Positions 1 through 10,449 of a stretch of DNA of 64,000 bases are shown here, in pieces; the stretch's first letter is position 1; the number at the start of each line of letters is the position of its first letter. The translations under genes and the position numbers were made by a program. The stretch lies in contig NC_080680.1 of NCBI RefSeq assembly GCF_030445035.2, forward strand, positions 99,763,157 to 99,827,156, written 5' to 3'. Source of the DNA: Dasypus novemcinctus. Lineage: Eukaryota; Chordata; Mammalia; Cingulata; Dasypodidae. The notes under the pieces are model-generated. The model was not told the origin of the DNA. It ran no database searches and saw only the letters and a list, made by a program, of their open reading frames with translations.

Positions 1-300
1 ATATCACCTTCTAATTGAGGCCTCCTTAATCTATTTCCAATGGAATTGCCCTACATGGCAGAGTCCTTAGCCCTGCCTTTTTTTGCATTATTTACTCATA
101 TAACACTTATCACCATCATACTGTAGATTTTACTTATTGATTTCTTTATTGTCTGTCTCTCACATACTGAAGTTTTTAAGCTTCATGAGGATAAGAATGC
201 ATTTGTTTGCTCCCTGCTGTATACCTAAGGCTGAGAGCAGGGCCCAATTCATTGTAGGCACGAAGTATTTATTGAGCAATGGATGAATGAATGAACCTAG
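1..300 (+). repeat. L2 LINE 3' end
   Basis: The stretch follows the L2 3' UTR: a segment about a cell of 'acttatcaccatcat', a 'gtctgtctc' block, and the typical close with a 'gtaggcac...atttattgagcaatg' segment followed by repeated tgaa units at 280-295. It is truncated by the window edge and degenerate. There is no coding potential. Confidence 0.75.
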
Positions 301-414
301 ACTGTGGATGGGATCTGGAATAGGATATTTTGCATAATTCATTTAAGTCCATCTGACTCCCTATCAAGCCTCTAGATCAGTTTTATTGAAGAACATTTAA
401 AGATTGCAGAGCAA

Positions 415-475
415 TCTTTTCTTCTTTTCCTCCTTCTCTTCCTTGTTCTTCCTTTTTTTCTCCTTTAACCTGTCA
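415..475 (+). repeat. Pyrimidine-rich tract
   Basis: A run of almost uninterrupted C and T with cttcc and ttcctt units on the + strand. It is low-complexity sequence without other recognisable structure. Confidence 0.6.
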
Positions 476-479
476 GCAT

Positions 480-840
480 GTGCAGCTATTTGTCTATGTA
501 AATAGTGTTTTTAAGATACCATACAACCAAAACTAATGCAAATTATCAAGCTGCTTTGATAAACACAAAAATGTGAAGTCAGGGTGTTACGGATGACAAT
601 TGCAGTTTTATATCAACCTGAGCATCCAATTTATTTAATCAAAACAGCCTTGTTCTTATTGATTGCCTTTATAATAAGCAAAGGTTATAATCTGTGCTTC
701 CAAAATAAATTCACACAAATAAAACACTGTTTTTAAAAAGCCAGATTTACATAGTGCATTCCATCCAAGATGCAAAAAATAGCTAAAAATAAGTATGAAA
801 ACCATTGACTTGTAACGTGACCTCTAAGAGATCTTTCTGC
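480..840. other. Unique AT-rich block, candidate conserved noncoding element
   Basis: No repeat family is recognisable. The block is rich in short transcription-factor-like words such as aatgcaaat (536-544), ctttgataa, several TTTAT/ATAAA words and attgattgcc. Word composition is unlike the surrounding decayed repeats. That it is an enhancer is inference only; a cross-mammal alignment would be needed. Confidence 0.35.
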
Positions 841-1124
841 TTCTGTATTGCTTGAAACTAAACTGGTCCTTGTAGAGCTAAGCTAAGATCAGGGTGAAGG
901 GTTTGTAATTTACTCTTTTACTAATTTCTTGCAAAGCTGGCCACGTATAAGGTCTCCAGAGACATCCTGACTTTCCCTTCCTTTCTCCTAATCCCAGATC
1001 AGCCCTTCCAGCCCAAGCTCTGAGAATGGATATTCATTTGCATAGTATAGCATGGAAATGTATTCTCTATACTCATAGTATACCCTGGAACCACAGCATA
1101 TCAAAGCTAGAACTTTGTGGTTCA

Positions 1125-1265
1125 GATGGGAAGTTGAGGCTTAAGAAGAGGAAGCAACTTGCTCAATATCACAGAGAGATTGATGGGTTAAGCTGGGTCC
1201 AGAACTCGGGTCTCTTTTATTCCAGTCCAGATTTCTTTTCACCATATCATCAAGCATCTTTTCCT
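1125..1265 (-). repeat. MIR SINE, antisense
   Basis: The antisense MIR core is visible: a 'gatgggaagttgaggc' counterpart of the 'ctcagtttcctcatc' motif, then 'aacttgctcaatatcacag', then the degenerate 'ccagaactcgggtct' segment. An ATTTGCAT octamer lies just upstream at 1036-1043, outside the element. Confidence 0.7.
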
Positions 1266-1324
1266 CTAGGTAGGAGCCTTACTCATGCCTGAATTAGACC
1301 CCTAAAGATGGGCTTCTAAGAAGC

Positions 1325-1965
1325 ACTGTAGTGCAATGGTTAAAAGCAAGGGCTTGGAAGCTAGGCTGTCTGAGTTTAAAATCCCAGTTCTGGGAAGCGG
1401 ATTTGGCTCAACTGATAGAGCATCACCTACCATATGGGAGGTCCAGGGTTCAAACCCAAGGCCTCCTGACCCATACGCAGCACTGATGCATGCAAGGAGT
1501 GCCGTGCCATGCAGGGGTGTCCCCCACATAGGGGAGCCCCATGCACAAGGAGTGCGGCTCTCAAGGGGAGCCACCCCACACAAAAAAAGTACAGCTGGCC
1601 CAGGAGTGGTGCCGCACAAATGGAGAGCTGATGCACAAGATGACACAACGTAAAGAGACACAGATTCCTGGTGCCGCTGACAAGAATGCAAGTGGTCACA
1701 AAGAACACACAGTGAATGGACACAGAGAGCAGACACCTGGGGAGGGGAGTGGGGTGGGGAGAGAAATAAATAAAAAATAAATATTAAAAAAAAATCCCAG
1801 TTCCACTGCTTACTTAAATAACACTGGGCTAGTTAATCTTTTCATGCCTCAGTTTCCCCATGTGTAAAATGAAGAGAAAAAGAGGATGGTTTATATAGGA
1901 TTAGAAGGGCTAATAAGAGCAAGTGTCTTTTACATTGTAGGTATTTTATAAGTTTTTAGCTATTA
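1325..1965 (+). repeat. MIR SINE split by a DAS SINE
   Basis: The tRNA-related head (gtgcaatggttaaaagc, 1331-1347) runs to 1390 and the core resumes at 1791 with 'ctcagtttcccc' and 'gtaaaatgaa'. The two halves join into one MIR once the SINE at 1391-1790 is removed. This orders the insertions: MIR first, DAS SINE later. Confidence 0.85.
1391..1790 (+). mobile_element. DAS SINE (armadillo tRNA-derived), full length
   Basis: A tRNA-Ala-like head carries an A box at about 1404-1414 (tggctcaactg) and a B box at 1447-1457 (ggttcaaaccc), which would serve as an internal RNA polymerase III promoter. The body has the recurrent 'gtgccgtgcc' and 'aggggagccc' segments and ends in a G-rich stretch, 'aaataaataaa' and poly(A). 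It is bounded by a perfect 13-base target site duplication, aaaatcccagttc, at 1378-1390 and 1791-1803. It depends on L1 enzymes for movement. The intact boxes and perfect duplication suggest a fairly recent insertion. Confidence 0.92.
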
Positions 1966-2479
1966 TTGTTATTCATGAAAGGAATTGACCCTTGTGAAGT
2001 AGCAGGTATTCCTAGGAAAATGGTAAGCCACATGGTTTAGTAAGCCCATCAGCATGTGTATTAGCCCACTTGGTCTCCCACAGAGTGTAGAAAGCTTTCT
2101 ATGCCATTTGTACTTTTCATCTCCTATTGATAGACTCCTTGGAATCAGGTGTCTCTGAACAGTCTCGGAGCTCTTGCTCCTGTAGGATCTTTCATTATGT
2201 CCTGAAAATTGTGACAGAAAGTTTCTCTAAGCTGTTGATACCTCAGAAGGGATTGTATTATCACTGGCAGAGCTGATGTTGGGAGCTGTGTGAAAGGTCT
2301 AGAAAATAATATGAAACCGGTTGGAGCTTATTCCAATCTGGGAGGACCAGGCACATCCAGAAGGGAACACAGGGGACTCCTCTCTTCCCCCAGGGAGAGT
2401 CTCTTGTGTGAACTCGCAGCTTTGTCTGAAGCCACTCCCATATTTTCCCAGGGATGGGGTCGCTCAGAAAATGTAATAC

Positions 2480-2605
2480 AGTGTATTGGAAAAAGCTTTG
2501 GATGAAGAGTTCAAACAACTGAGTTTAAGTCTTGCAGTGTGACTTTGGCAAAGTCACTGTTCCTTCTGGGCTTCCCTCAGAGGATGGGATGTAAAAAGCT
2601 CAGGT
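2480..2605 (+). repeat. MIR SINE fragment
   Basis: Weak but ordered match to the MIR core: 'gaaaaagctttggatgaagagttcaaac', then 'gtgactttggcaaagtcact', then a degenerate tail. The edges are uncertain. Confidence 0.5.
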
Positions 2606-2639
2606 TTATTTAGGCTATTTACCTATCACTTTTCTGTTA

Positions 2640-2795
2640 GCCACATACACATATACACATGTGCATTTCCATATACATAAAACACACTTTACGTTTGTAT
2701 ACTGAGCTACATATAGCCATTTGCATATACATACATGTACATACACACACATCAATATATAAATATACCTATGCATATATATATAGAGCACCCCT
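2640..2795. repeat. Degenerate CA/TA simple repeat
   Basis: Interrupted (CA)n, (ATAC)n and (TA)n runs, ending in atatatatata at about 2775-2785. Alternating purine-pyrimidine composition throughout suggests an old microsatellite. Confidence 0.75.
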
Positions 2796-3235
2796 GGTTT
2801 TCCTCTTGTAACTTTAGTAAAGCTGTGTGTGCAGGAGTGTCCTGAGGCCATAGCCCTGACTTTGCCCCAGGCAGATAGCAGCAGGAGCTGAGGCTGAAAG
2901 TTCTGCTATAAACAGAGGGGCTGGGACTGTGGTGATAGATTCTAGGCCATGGTCTAAGCTAAAGGAATAAGGGAAGAAGAAACCTATATCTAAGTTAGAG
3001 ATGTGGAAACTGATGGGTGGCATGAGGAGAGAGGAGCAAGGTAATGTACAGAGAACAGCCAAGCCCCCCCACCAGCTCTGCACACAAGAGTAAAGATCCA
3101 GAAGTTCCCACAGCTGGGATCCAAGCCCTTCTTGGACCTAACACATTCTCTACTTGTTTGCTGCTCTTTCTGCGGGCTGGCTATTCTGCTTTCCCCAGGT
3201 ATGCTAATTCTTAGATGAAATATCCTAATACATGG

Positions 3236-3690
3236 TGTATCTGTTAGCTATTGCTGCATAACAAACAACCAGTTATTTTGTATGAGTCTAAGATTGGCTG
3301 GGAGGTCCTGCTGCTACAGACAAGGCTCAGGCTCAGTGCTCTTGCTAAGTCACATGCCTGTGGTCAGCCAGTAGGTCAGCTGGAGATCATCTGGTCTGGC
3401 TGTGACTGGGATACCTCGACTTTCCTTCACATGCCTTTCACATCCTCCAGCAGCTAAACTGGGGATTTTATAGCAGTGACAGTGTCCAAGCAAAAAAGGT
3501 TGAGAAGTACAAGTGCTTTTTCAAGCCTCTGTTTGTGTCAAGCCTGTTCCTCTTCCATTAGTGAAAACAAGCCACATGGCTGAGTCAGGATTCCCAGTGG
3601 GAACGACTACTAAGATCTGTGGAAAGGGTGTGGATGCAGAGAGGCCATTCATTGGAGCTTTTAAAGCAAACAGTTACCTTGTGGTCACCT
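3236..3690 (-). mobile_element. LTR of MaLR/MLT1 type, antisense
   Basis: The segment starts with 'ctgttagctattgctgcata', the antisense form of a solo LTR 3' end I recognise from the MaLR group. It later carries 'ccattagtgaaaacaagcca', the counterpart of the family's 'cattggtcaaagcaagtca' motif. No internal retroviral region is attached, so this is a solo LTR relic. Exact subfamily is not established. Confidence 0.55.
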
Positions 3691-3729
3691 AAGCAAGTTT
3701 TTGTAGCACTCAACCAAAACCCATTGATG

Positions 3730-3820
3730 AAACAACCAGCCACTGAGACTTCTCTATGTGCCAGACACTTTTCTACTAGTTTACCTACTGGGGATTGAGA
3801 AGTCAATAAAAGAAAATATG
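3730..3820 (-). repeat. L2 LINE 3' fragment, antisense
   Basis: Contains 'tatgtgccagacac' and 'ctggggattgagaagtcaat', the antisense start of the L2 3' end. It is short and degenerate, and a MIR origin is possible. Confidence 0.45.
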
Positions 3821-4404
3821 TATCATCCCAAATTCATGTCGAAAGTGAAGTCCTAAAGGAGACCTTAAGGAACTTCTGTTCAACGCACAGACAAGTCCAG
3901 AATGGGGTAGTGGCTATGTGGGTGGGCACTGGGTGAGTTAGGGGCAGGGTTTGAATGAGACCCCAGCTCCCCTCACCAGGGCTTCCCTCCAGCCTCTGTG
4001 TTCTGTCTCCAAGGTGCCAGGGCCCTCCACCGTAATTGTACAAGGACCCCTCTGCACACTTGACCCCATGCTGCTAGCCCCTCTCCCATGATCCCTGTGA
4101 GCCCTCCTTAACATTTGACTTATAACTGAACCCCAGAAGCAGGCAACATAACAATTTTGTATAGAAGCATGAATCTCCAAAGATATGGAGGGGAGGTCCT
4201 GGTGAGGAAATCTAGATTCGAAAAATCGTTAATTCCACTTAAAAATCATGTCTGCGCTATTGACTATGGCTGCCGCTTGGAATTTAGTTTATGGCTCCAC
4301 TTCACGGTTTGGATACTTGGGCTGTGAGGAGGGAATTCAGAGAGAGGGGCCGATACACCACTGTCACTTTTGTCTGCAGTCACAGTTGGTGCTGTTTAGA
4401 ACGG

Positions 4405-4590
4405 TCTGGTTTGAAGGGAACTAATATTTGTGGAGCCCAAGTATGCTCCAGTGAGCATTGTGATCCCCAGTTCATACTTGAGGAAGTGGGCTTTGAGGTC
4501 ATGACGTGCCCAAGGTCACAGAGCTGGCAAATGATGGAACCTAGGCTGGGATGGACTCTCAGCTCAGTGCTCTTCCCTCTTTGCCCACTA
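4405..4590 (-). repeat. MIR SINE, antisense
   Basis: Antisense core with 'gtgcccaaggtcacagagct' and 'gctcagtgctcttcc'. The region between this copy and the LTR (3820-4400) shows no recognisable gene or repeat. Confidence 0.75.
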
Positions 4591-4739
4591 CTTCTGAGGA
4601 CCTGTTTCTGCCTGGGGGCTTGTGGGGACTACGTCACAGCCCCACTTCTGTCTTCCCTCCCCTCCCTGCCAGTGCCAGGACTTTATTTTCTGAAGGCACA
4701 AACTGTTCCCGACATAAAACCATCCCCGTGAAGATATAC

Positions 4740-5100
4740 TTTCCTGGGTGACTTATCGTTCTTTGTGTTTTTAGTGCTTTAAGATTTTTATGTTTCCAAT
4801 AACCCAAAGAAAGATGATGGATATATAATAACACTGAGCAATAACAGACTGTATTTACAAACACATATATATGCTCCATCAAATGTACATATTTTTATAC
4901 CTCTCACCCATCTTTCTGGGGCAGCTGCATTTTTTGAATTACACGATGTAAGCAATGAGCCCATCATCCTGTTCACACATCCATAAATTACCCAGAGGGA
5001 GCAGGGCATCCTGGAAACATCTTTGCTATAAATCACCTGCAAATATATTTTCCCCTCCTCTTCCCTGGGTGGATCACTTGGAAACAGGGTGGTGGGCATT
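4740..5100. other. Unique AT-rich block, candidate conserved noncoding element
   Basis: No repeat recognised. The block has TATTTAC-type forkhead-like words (gtatttacaaac), 'tgtacatattttta', 'ataaattaccc' and 'tgctataaatcacctg'. Open frames across it on the minus strand have no protein-like composition. Regulatory role is inferred only from texture. Confidence 0.35.
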
Positions 5101-5114
5101 TCTTGGTCAGTGAA

Positions 5115-5255
5115 AGAGGGCTGCGCTTGGAAATGAGAGTTCTGGGTTCTCTTTCTGGCTCTGTTATGGACTCGCTGTGTGGCCCTGGGAGAGTTGCTGC
5201 TCAGCTCTGGCCTCAGTTCTCCTGTCTTTTGATTGGGAAAACTGGAAGCCTGAGA
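5115..5255 (+). repeat. MIR SINE
   Basis: Sense core: 'gttctgggttctctttctgg', 'ctctgttatgga', 'gtgtggccctgggagag' and 'cctcagttctcctgtc'. A 97-residue open frame overlapping it is a by-product of this repeat. Confidence 0.65.
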
Positions 5256-5469
5256 GGGGAAGCCCTTGGTCCTGGATTGTCCAGCCAATCATCGACAGTG
5301 TGGAGACTACCCCAGAACAAAGCATCCCTAGAACCTGTTTTTTTCCTGCACCCCATCTGGTGTAAGCTCCTTCGATCACAGCTGTTGGGACTGTGAATAG
5401 CAAATCCTCCTCCCCCTACTTCAGTGGTATCTGCAGACCTCTTTGTCCAATCACAGCCTTTAGGCTGGA

Positions 5470-5900
5470 TCACATAACTGTGATCTGGAAGAATGACACT
5501 GCATCATTCATCATTACGTGTCTTGCATGAATTAATTTTAATGTTTAACTGTAGTTTCCTAATAAGATGTAGAGGGTAGAGGGAGTGGGACACTGGAGGG
5601 GTAAGTCTTGAAGGTTGCTGAAGGCTAAGGTCAGAAATGGGGCACTGCAAAGATTAGTAGGCTAATGCAGAGTATGCTACGATGCAGAATCTTAGGACGG
5701 TGGGGCATGCCTTTGAGGTGGAACGTGGATAACCACAGATCATGTATAGCGGGATGCCTGCTGTGGTCACAGCTGAAGTCAGCCTGAGCATCCAGGTTTT
5801 TCACACTCATCTTTAATTTACCCACCTGGAGTTTTTCGGGACATCATGCATTATTCATGAGCCTCTTGTGAATGTAGCATTCCAAGACTCTGGAAAAAGA
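5470..5900. other. Unique noncoding stretch with homeodomain-like words
   Basis: The parts 5480-5570 (atgaattaattttaatg) and 5770-5880 (ctttaatttaccc, gcattattcatgagcc) look like conserved noncoding DNA. The middle (5580-5720) is undistinguished. No gene, repeat or RNA is visible. Confidence 0.3.
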
Positions 5901-5959
5901 GATGCCAGAACCAATGAAAAACAAAATCCTATCCCTAAAGAATTCAGACGCATAGCCAG

Positions 5960-6190
5960 GTGACTCTTTTACAAAAGGATTTGCTGCTGGACCCAGTCTT
6001 TGAGGAACTCTGCTCCAGCTTTTTCCTGGGCTGCATCTGCAACTGAATATTTATTTGGGGGTCTTGCCTTGGAAAAGAGCTGGTGAATAATTAACGCCTC
6101 AGCAAAGGAATGCCAAGCTCCCCTGATTCTCACCAAAGAGAAAATGACCAACTCGTATGTTTGTAGGAAGGGTACTTAGAGGGACTGAAG
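5960..6190. other. Unique stretch, candidate conserved noncoding element
   Basis: No repeat signature. Contains 'aactgaatatttatttgg' and 'gtgaataattaacgcc'. The minus-strand 60-codon frame at 5969-6151 lacks splice or family support. Confidence 0.3.
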
Positions 6191-6334
6191 CAAAGGAGAA
6201 ATGGAATAAGATGAAAATGAGCCATTTTTAAAGTTTATTAAATAAATTGTCAAACATTGGCATGGCCGTTGTCTCAATCTTCTCAGTGCGTGCCTGAGCC
6301 CTCACCATCTCCTGGCACCAGGCTCAAAGCTTCA

Positions 6335-6460
6335 CACTTAATAATCATAGAAACCTTGGGAAGGAGGAGCAGTTATTGCCTCCATTTTACAGAAAAGGAA
6401 ACTGAGGCTCGAAGAGGTCAGGCAATTTGCTCAAGACAGTTTATGGAGAGACAGTTTATT
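6335..6460 (-). repeat. MIR SINE, antisense
   Basis: Core 'attttacagaaaaggaaact' with 'gaggctcgaagaggtcag' following is diagnostic of antisense MIR. Confidence 0.8.
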
Positions 6461-6939
6461 TTGGAAAGTGACCCCAAAAATTAGGAGAAGCGGTTATGGG
6501 AATAGTCAAATAAGGAAGATGGAAAAGATCATCCAAGAGTGTCTTATTGACCTGGTAGTATTTTGGGCAAATAGGGCTCAATTCTCCTGTGGGCCTTCTG
6601 AGGAGCATGTAAACTATTTCTCAAAATTGCCTATTCAAAATACAGAAGGGAGGAATATTTATGTTTTAGTTTCTGTCCCTTATTGATCAAAGTCATTTCA
6701 GCTTTATATGTCTACTGGAATGATTGAATGGGCTTCTGAAGACATCCCATAGGGCAGAGAAAGTCCCAGGGATAAAGCAAGAGATAGTGTAGCTGAGATG
6801 AGGTTCCCTCAGACTATACCAGGGTGCAGCTGATTGTGGCAGCAACAACTGGGGAAAAGAAACGCACCAAGGGGAAGTACGACAAGCCATTAAAATGTGT
6901 CTGGCACAGTCCACCCCTTGCACTGTTTACATTTGCTTA

Positions 6940-8480
6940 TACTCAACATTAAGTCCAATCCATCATGGAGTCTTCAAGATAGTATGTGGCTACCATCTCT
7001 GCAAAAACAATCAATATAGATGTTAATAGATCAAACTACAGCTCCCACTGCTGCAACTTGTCCTAAGACCATAGTTGATCTTCATCATCTCCCATCCCCG
7101 CCAACTTTTCTAGATTTCCTTTACCCTTGGCAAGTACTTCACCAGATTTAGGTTACTTGCCTGGTGAGGAAATCCAACTTTATCTCAGAGGAACCCTTAT
7201 TGCTTTACTTTTGTCAGTTGTGATTTTTGCAACTTCCTATTTCTACTTACCACTTATCATTAAATCACCAAGAGATGCCCCAGTGTGTCCCCTGAGTTCC
7301 AGACCTGGTCCTTTCTGCCTCCATTACATAACAGCAACCCTAGGTCCTCATCGTTTCCATAGTTTCCTTCATAGAAAGTTTCCCTCTTCCCTCTCATGGG
7401 AACCAGGATGCAGGAATGCAAAGCACAAAGCCCATGAGTGTATCACTGGGAGTGAGAGTAAGAGAGACTGACCTTACATTAACCCTTTGATTCCTGGGCC
7501 TGTATATTCTAGCTACCAGTGACCCAGCACCATATATCTCAACTTGGAAAACAGTGTTCTTTTTCTGCATGGCACAGACCCAGAATTGACTCCTTAACTG
7601 AGTCTTTAATAGACCATTTTGATGTTCTGTCAGGCTGGTGGTTTCTGGGTTATACAGACTATGGCAGGACCAGGGGGCCCAGAGGTCATGCACCCACTAC
7701 CATTGACACAGCTCCTTTCTATATCTCTCAATCCAAGGTGATATTATGTGTGATCCCATTTCATCAAGTCACACATTCTACAAGCTTGTGAATGGTGATC
7801 CTTACAGAGGCAATGTAGGCAAAGAGGACAATTCCCATACAAATGATAACTATTCTGTCTTCAGTAAAAGGATTCAGATGCAATTAATCTGCTACCAAGA
7901 TGTTAGCACAATGAGGTCCATCCCTGCTGTTGTTAGCTTAGGCATTCAGTACCAGTGTAGCAAGATCTGCTTTAGTGAGAAGGAACCTATGCTGCTAAGC
8001 CCATGTATAACCTCCATCCCTGTCACTATGGCTGCTCCATTCTTGGGCCCATTGCAGAACATCAAGGTGGCCAAGGAAGAAGCCTGGCTGACACCTCCTG
8101 GTTGAGTCATTCTATCTACTTGTTAAGTGCTTCTTCTCTTTGGGTGCTCTTTTATGTGCCTTCATGTGATTTGTTTGTCTTAATGCTTTGTTTCCCTATC
8201 CATCGATTCATTCACATGCCTCTTCTCCAAACCTCCTTGTTTCTAATCTTCTAATCAGGCTCTTTCCATGACCCTGATCAACCAAAGCCATTTGCCATTG
8301 TCCAACAATCTATGTATATTCATACCACGGGACGTTTCTCCTTCCATACAAGGTGAACAACCAAGTCTACTGCTCAAAATTCTGACCACTGGGCGGATTC
8401 TCCTTGTCCCTGTCCTTCAGTGCCACTCTGACTGGGGCGGTAATTCAACAAACACCCATTTTGAATAGCACCAATATATC
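6940..8480. other. Unassigned 1.5-kb stretch, no gene recognised
   Basis: This stretch lacks MIR, L2, L1, DAS or MLT1 signatures that I can see. It is moderately T-rich on the + strand, and its overlapping short open frames (for example 7127-7471 and 7746-8105) have no recognisable domain. Its even texture and absence of unique-DNA motifs suggest an old, unrecognised element, perhaps the internal part of an ancient retroelement, but I cannot support a family. Confidence 0.3.
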
Positions 8481-8577
8481 TGTGAACTGGGCCTAAGTTT
8501 AATTGGTCATCAGGATGTCCTCATGAGGCCATAAGTGTAAATGGAGGGAATATCTTTGATGCAACAAAGGTGAGGTA

Positions 8578-8591
8578 GTTGCCATAGCAAT
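8578..8591 (+). promoter_or_regulatory. RFX X-box-like motif
   Basis: GTTGCCATAGCAAT is a near-perfect inverted-repeat X-box, the site bound by RFX factors. It sits in non-repeat DNA just upstream of a MIR. One motif of this length can occur by chance; function is inference. Confidence 0.35.
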
Positions 8592-8734
8592 AGCGAGAGG
8601 AAAATGATGGGCTGAGAGTATGTAATAATATGGGGCATTAAAAATATCCAAGACAGTGTTCTAATTTTTATTGCGCTCATGGGTAGATCAAGGGTAAGAG
8701 AGCAAATAATTGTGGGTGGAGAGAAGAAAAGGAA

Positions 8735-8950
8735 TCTAACTTTTAATGAGAACCTACTGTATGCCTGGGATTTTTAGATATGTGATATTTTATCCTGCCA
8801 ACATTTCCATGAGGTAGTTGGCATTATTTTCATTTTACAGATTAAGAAACTCTGGTTAAGAAAGAGAAAGTCGCCTGAACAAAGACACACTGGGAATTAG
8901 TATTGGAGGCAGATTTTCACCCTGTATCAACTTGGTACTGGAGACTCTGC
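8735..8950 (-). repeat. MIR SINE, antisense, near full length
   Basis: Ordered antisense features: 'gagaacctactgtatgcc', 'atttccatgaggtagttggc', 'attttacagattaagaaact' and a degenerate head near 8900-8950. Confidence 0.75.
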
Positions 8951-9314
8951 TCTACTGGTAGGACCAGGGCTGCCCGCCAGGACAGTGAACGCTTTGCTCC
9001 TTCAATTGCATCTCTCCGACCACAAGCCTTCCCTTGCTGGGGGAGGACTTGACGGTGGGCGTGCTCTATGTTCTTGGGTTTTTGGTCCAATACCCATGAA
9101 GAGCAAACCCATGATGCAGTCACAGGTTCCTTTTTCCCAAGGCACCAGTATCTTCATCAACACTACCCTCAATCCCTGGGTGAAGAGTTTTATTCCGAGA
9201 GTACCAATGCAGTTCCCTAGGTTCTGAATCTTTCAGCGATTATAAAAACTTACCCCTGCAGGGTCTTGTTCCCAGAGGGAAGATTTTGAAGGAGTGACAT
9301 AATCACATTTCTGT

Positions 9315-9610
9315 TACAGAAGTAAGAATAGCTAACATTTATTGAACCCCCACAATGTGCCAGGCACTGTTCTGAGTACTTTTTATGTATCAATTCATTT
9401 AGCCCTTGCACTAATCTTGTGAGGCAGGTACAATTTTCATGCCTATTTTTTTGTTTTGTTTTCTTTGGTATTGTTTATTTCTCTTCATGCCTATTTTTTT
9501 TTACTTGAGAAAAAGAGACAAGTGCAGATGAGTATTTTGCCTGAAGCCATGTACCTAGAAGAGGGACAGGAAGGCCAAGATCGTTAATCATTATACCTTG
9601 CCAGCTCACT
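9315..9610 (-). repeat. MIR SINE, antisense, interrupted
   Basis: 'acatttattgaacccccaca', 'tgtgccaggcactgttctga' and 'cttgtgaggcaggtacaatt' mark the antisense 3' half. It is interrupted at 9453-9483 by a tiny insertion with its own duplication, then continues to about 9610. Confidence 0.8.
9436..9500 (-). mobile_element. 31-base micro-insertion flanked by a 17-base direct repeat
   Basis: The word ttcatgcctattttttt occurs at 9436-9452 and 9484-9500. Between them lie 31 T-rich bases (9453-9483). A perfect 17-base repeat bordering a short T-rich insert is the expected outcome of a severely truncated, antisense L1-mediated insertion; slippage duplication is the alternative. Confidence 0.5.
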
Positions 9611-9647
9611 TAGACTGCAGTTTGGAAAGCATCATAGGGTTCCTGTC

Positions 9648-10440
9648 TGGAGGCAGGGAGACCAGTAAGCGATGACTACAGAAAGCCGGTTAATAGCCTA
9701 GACAGAGGTGGGAAATCTAAAATGGGGAGAATCTAGACTATTGGAGGGTTATTTAGGTGGGAGACTCCAAAGGTCTTGAGATGGTCGCAGACGTTGTCGA
9801 TGCCCTGCCACTTCCTGGCTTACCTCCAATGGCAGCACCGAATGGCACATCTGTATCTCTTTGTCTTAAGGCTTTCTCTGAAATCAGGGAATCTGCCTGT
9901 GGGTAAGACGGGATGTGAATATCAGGGAATTAATCCCCACCCCCAGGAGTTCCCTCAATCACCCAAAGGTGCTGCCACTCTGACCCTTGTTTCTAAATTT
10001 CCTCAGGTTTCCTCATGGAGTTAAGCTTCAGTTGTCCACAAGGGCGGATGGCTTCCTTCTCTTCCCTGTCTTACTTCCCCATTGCTCTACCTGGGATTTC
10101 CTGCACTTCCCAAATAAACTACAGTACTTGTATTTAAACCCCCAAGTTAAGGCAGAGGTGGAGAGTTACAGGTTATGGGGAGTGGGAGTAATAAAAATCA
10201 AAGACATTCTAGAGATTTTTGGTGTCTGGCTTGGGCAACTTTCCCTGAAACATGGAACCCTGGGGCAGGAGTGTATTTGTGTATGCATATGTGGGAGGTT
10301 ATTTGTGCTAAGGGCTTGGTGAAACTGAGGTGCCTATGGGACATCTTGGAGCAGATGTCTCACAGGCAGTTGAATCTGTGGGTCTGGAGCTCAGAAGAAA
10401 GTTCTGGGCTGGCGAGAATGGATATGGGGTCATAAGGGTA
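9648..10440 (-). repeat. L2 LINE ORF2 region, antisense, interrupted
   Basis: 9648-9775 ('ggcagggagaccagtaagcg') and 10175-10440 ('ggtgcctatgggacatctt', 'gtctggagctcagaag') match two neighbouring parts of the antisense L2 reverse transcriptase region. The 9780-10160 segment between them is not recognisable as L2 and may be diverged L2 or an insertion. No intact frame remains. Confidence 0.6.
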
Positions 10441-10449
10441 GCTCACGAC

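Noticed and set aside
1302..1736. Open frames on both strands of 98-144 codons
   Set aside because: They correspond to the DAS SINE body; similar frames appear in the copy at 26054.
4788..5288. 166-codon minus-strand open frame
   Set aside because: It runs from a MIR into AT-rich unique DNA. No family resemblance or codon pattern supports it.
7746..8105. 119-codon + strand frame in the unassigned stretch
   Set aside because: No recognisable domain, no splice context, and length is compatible with chance.
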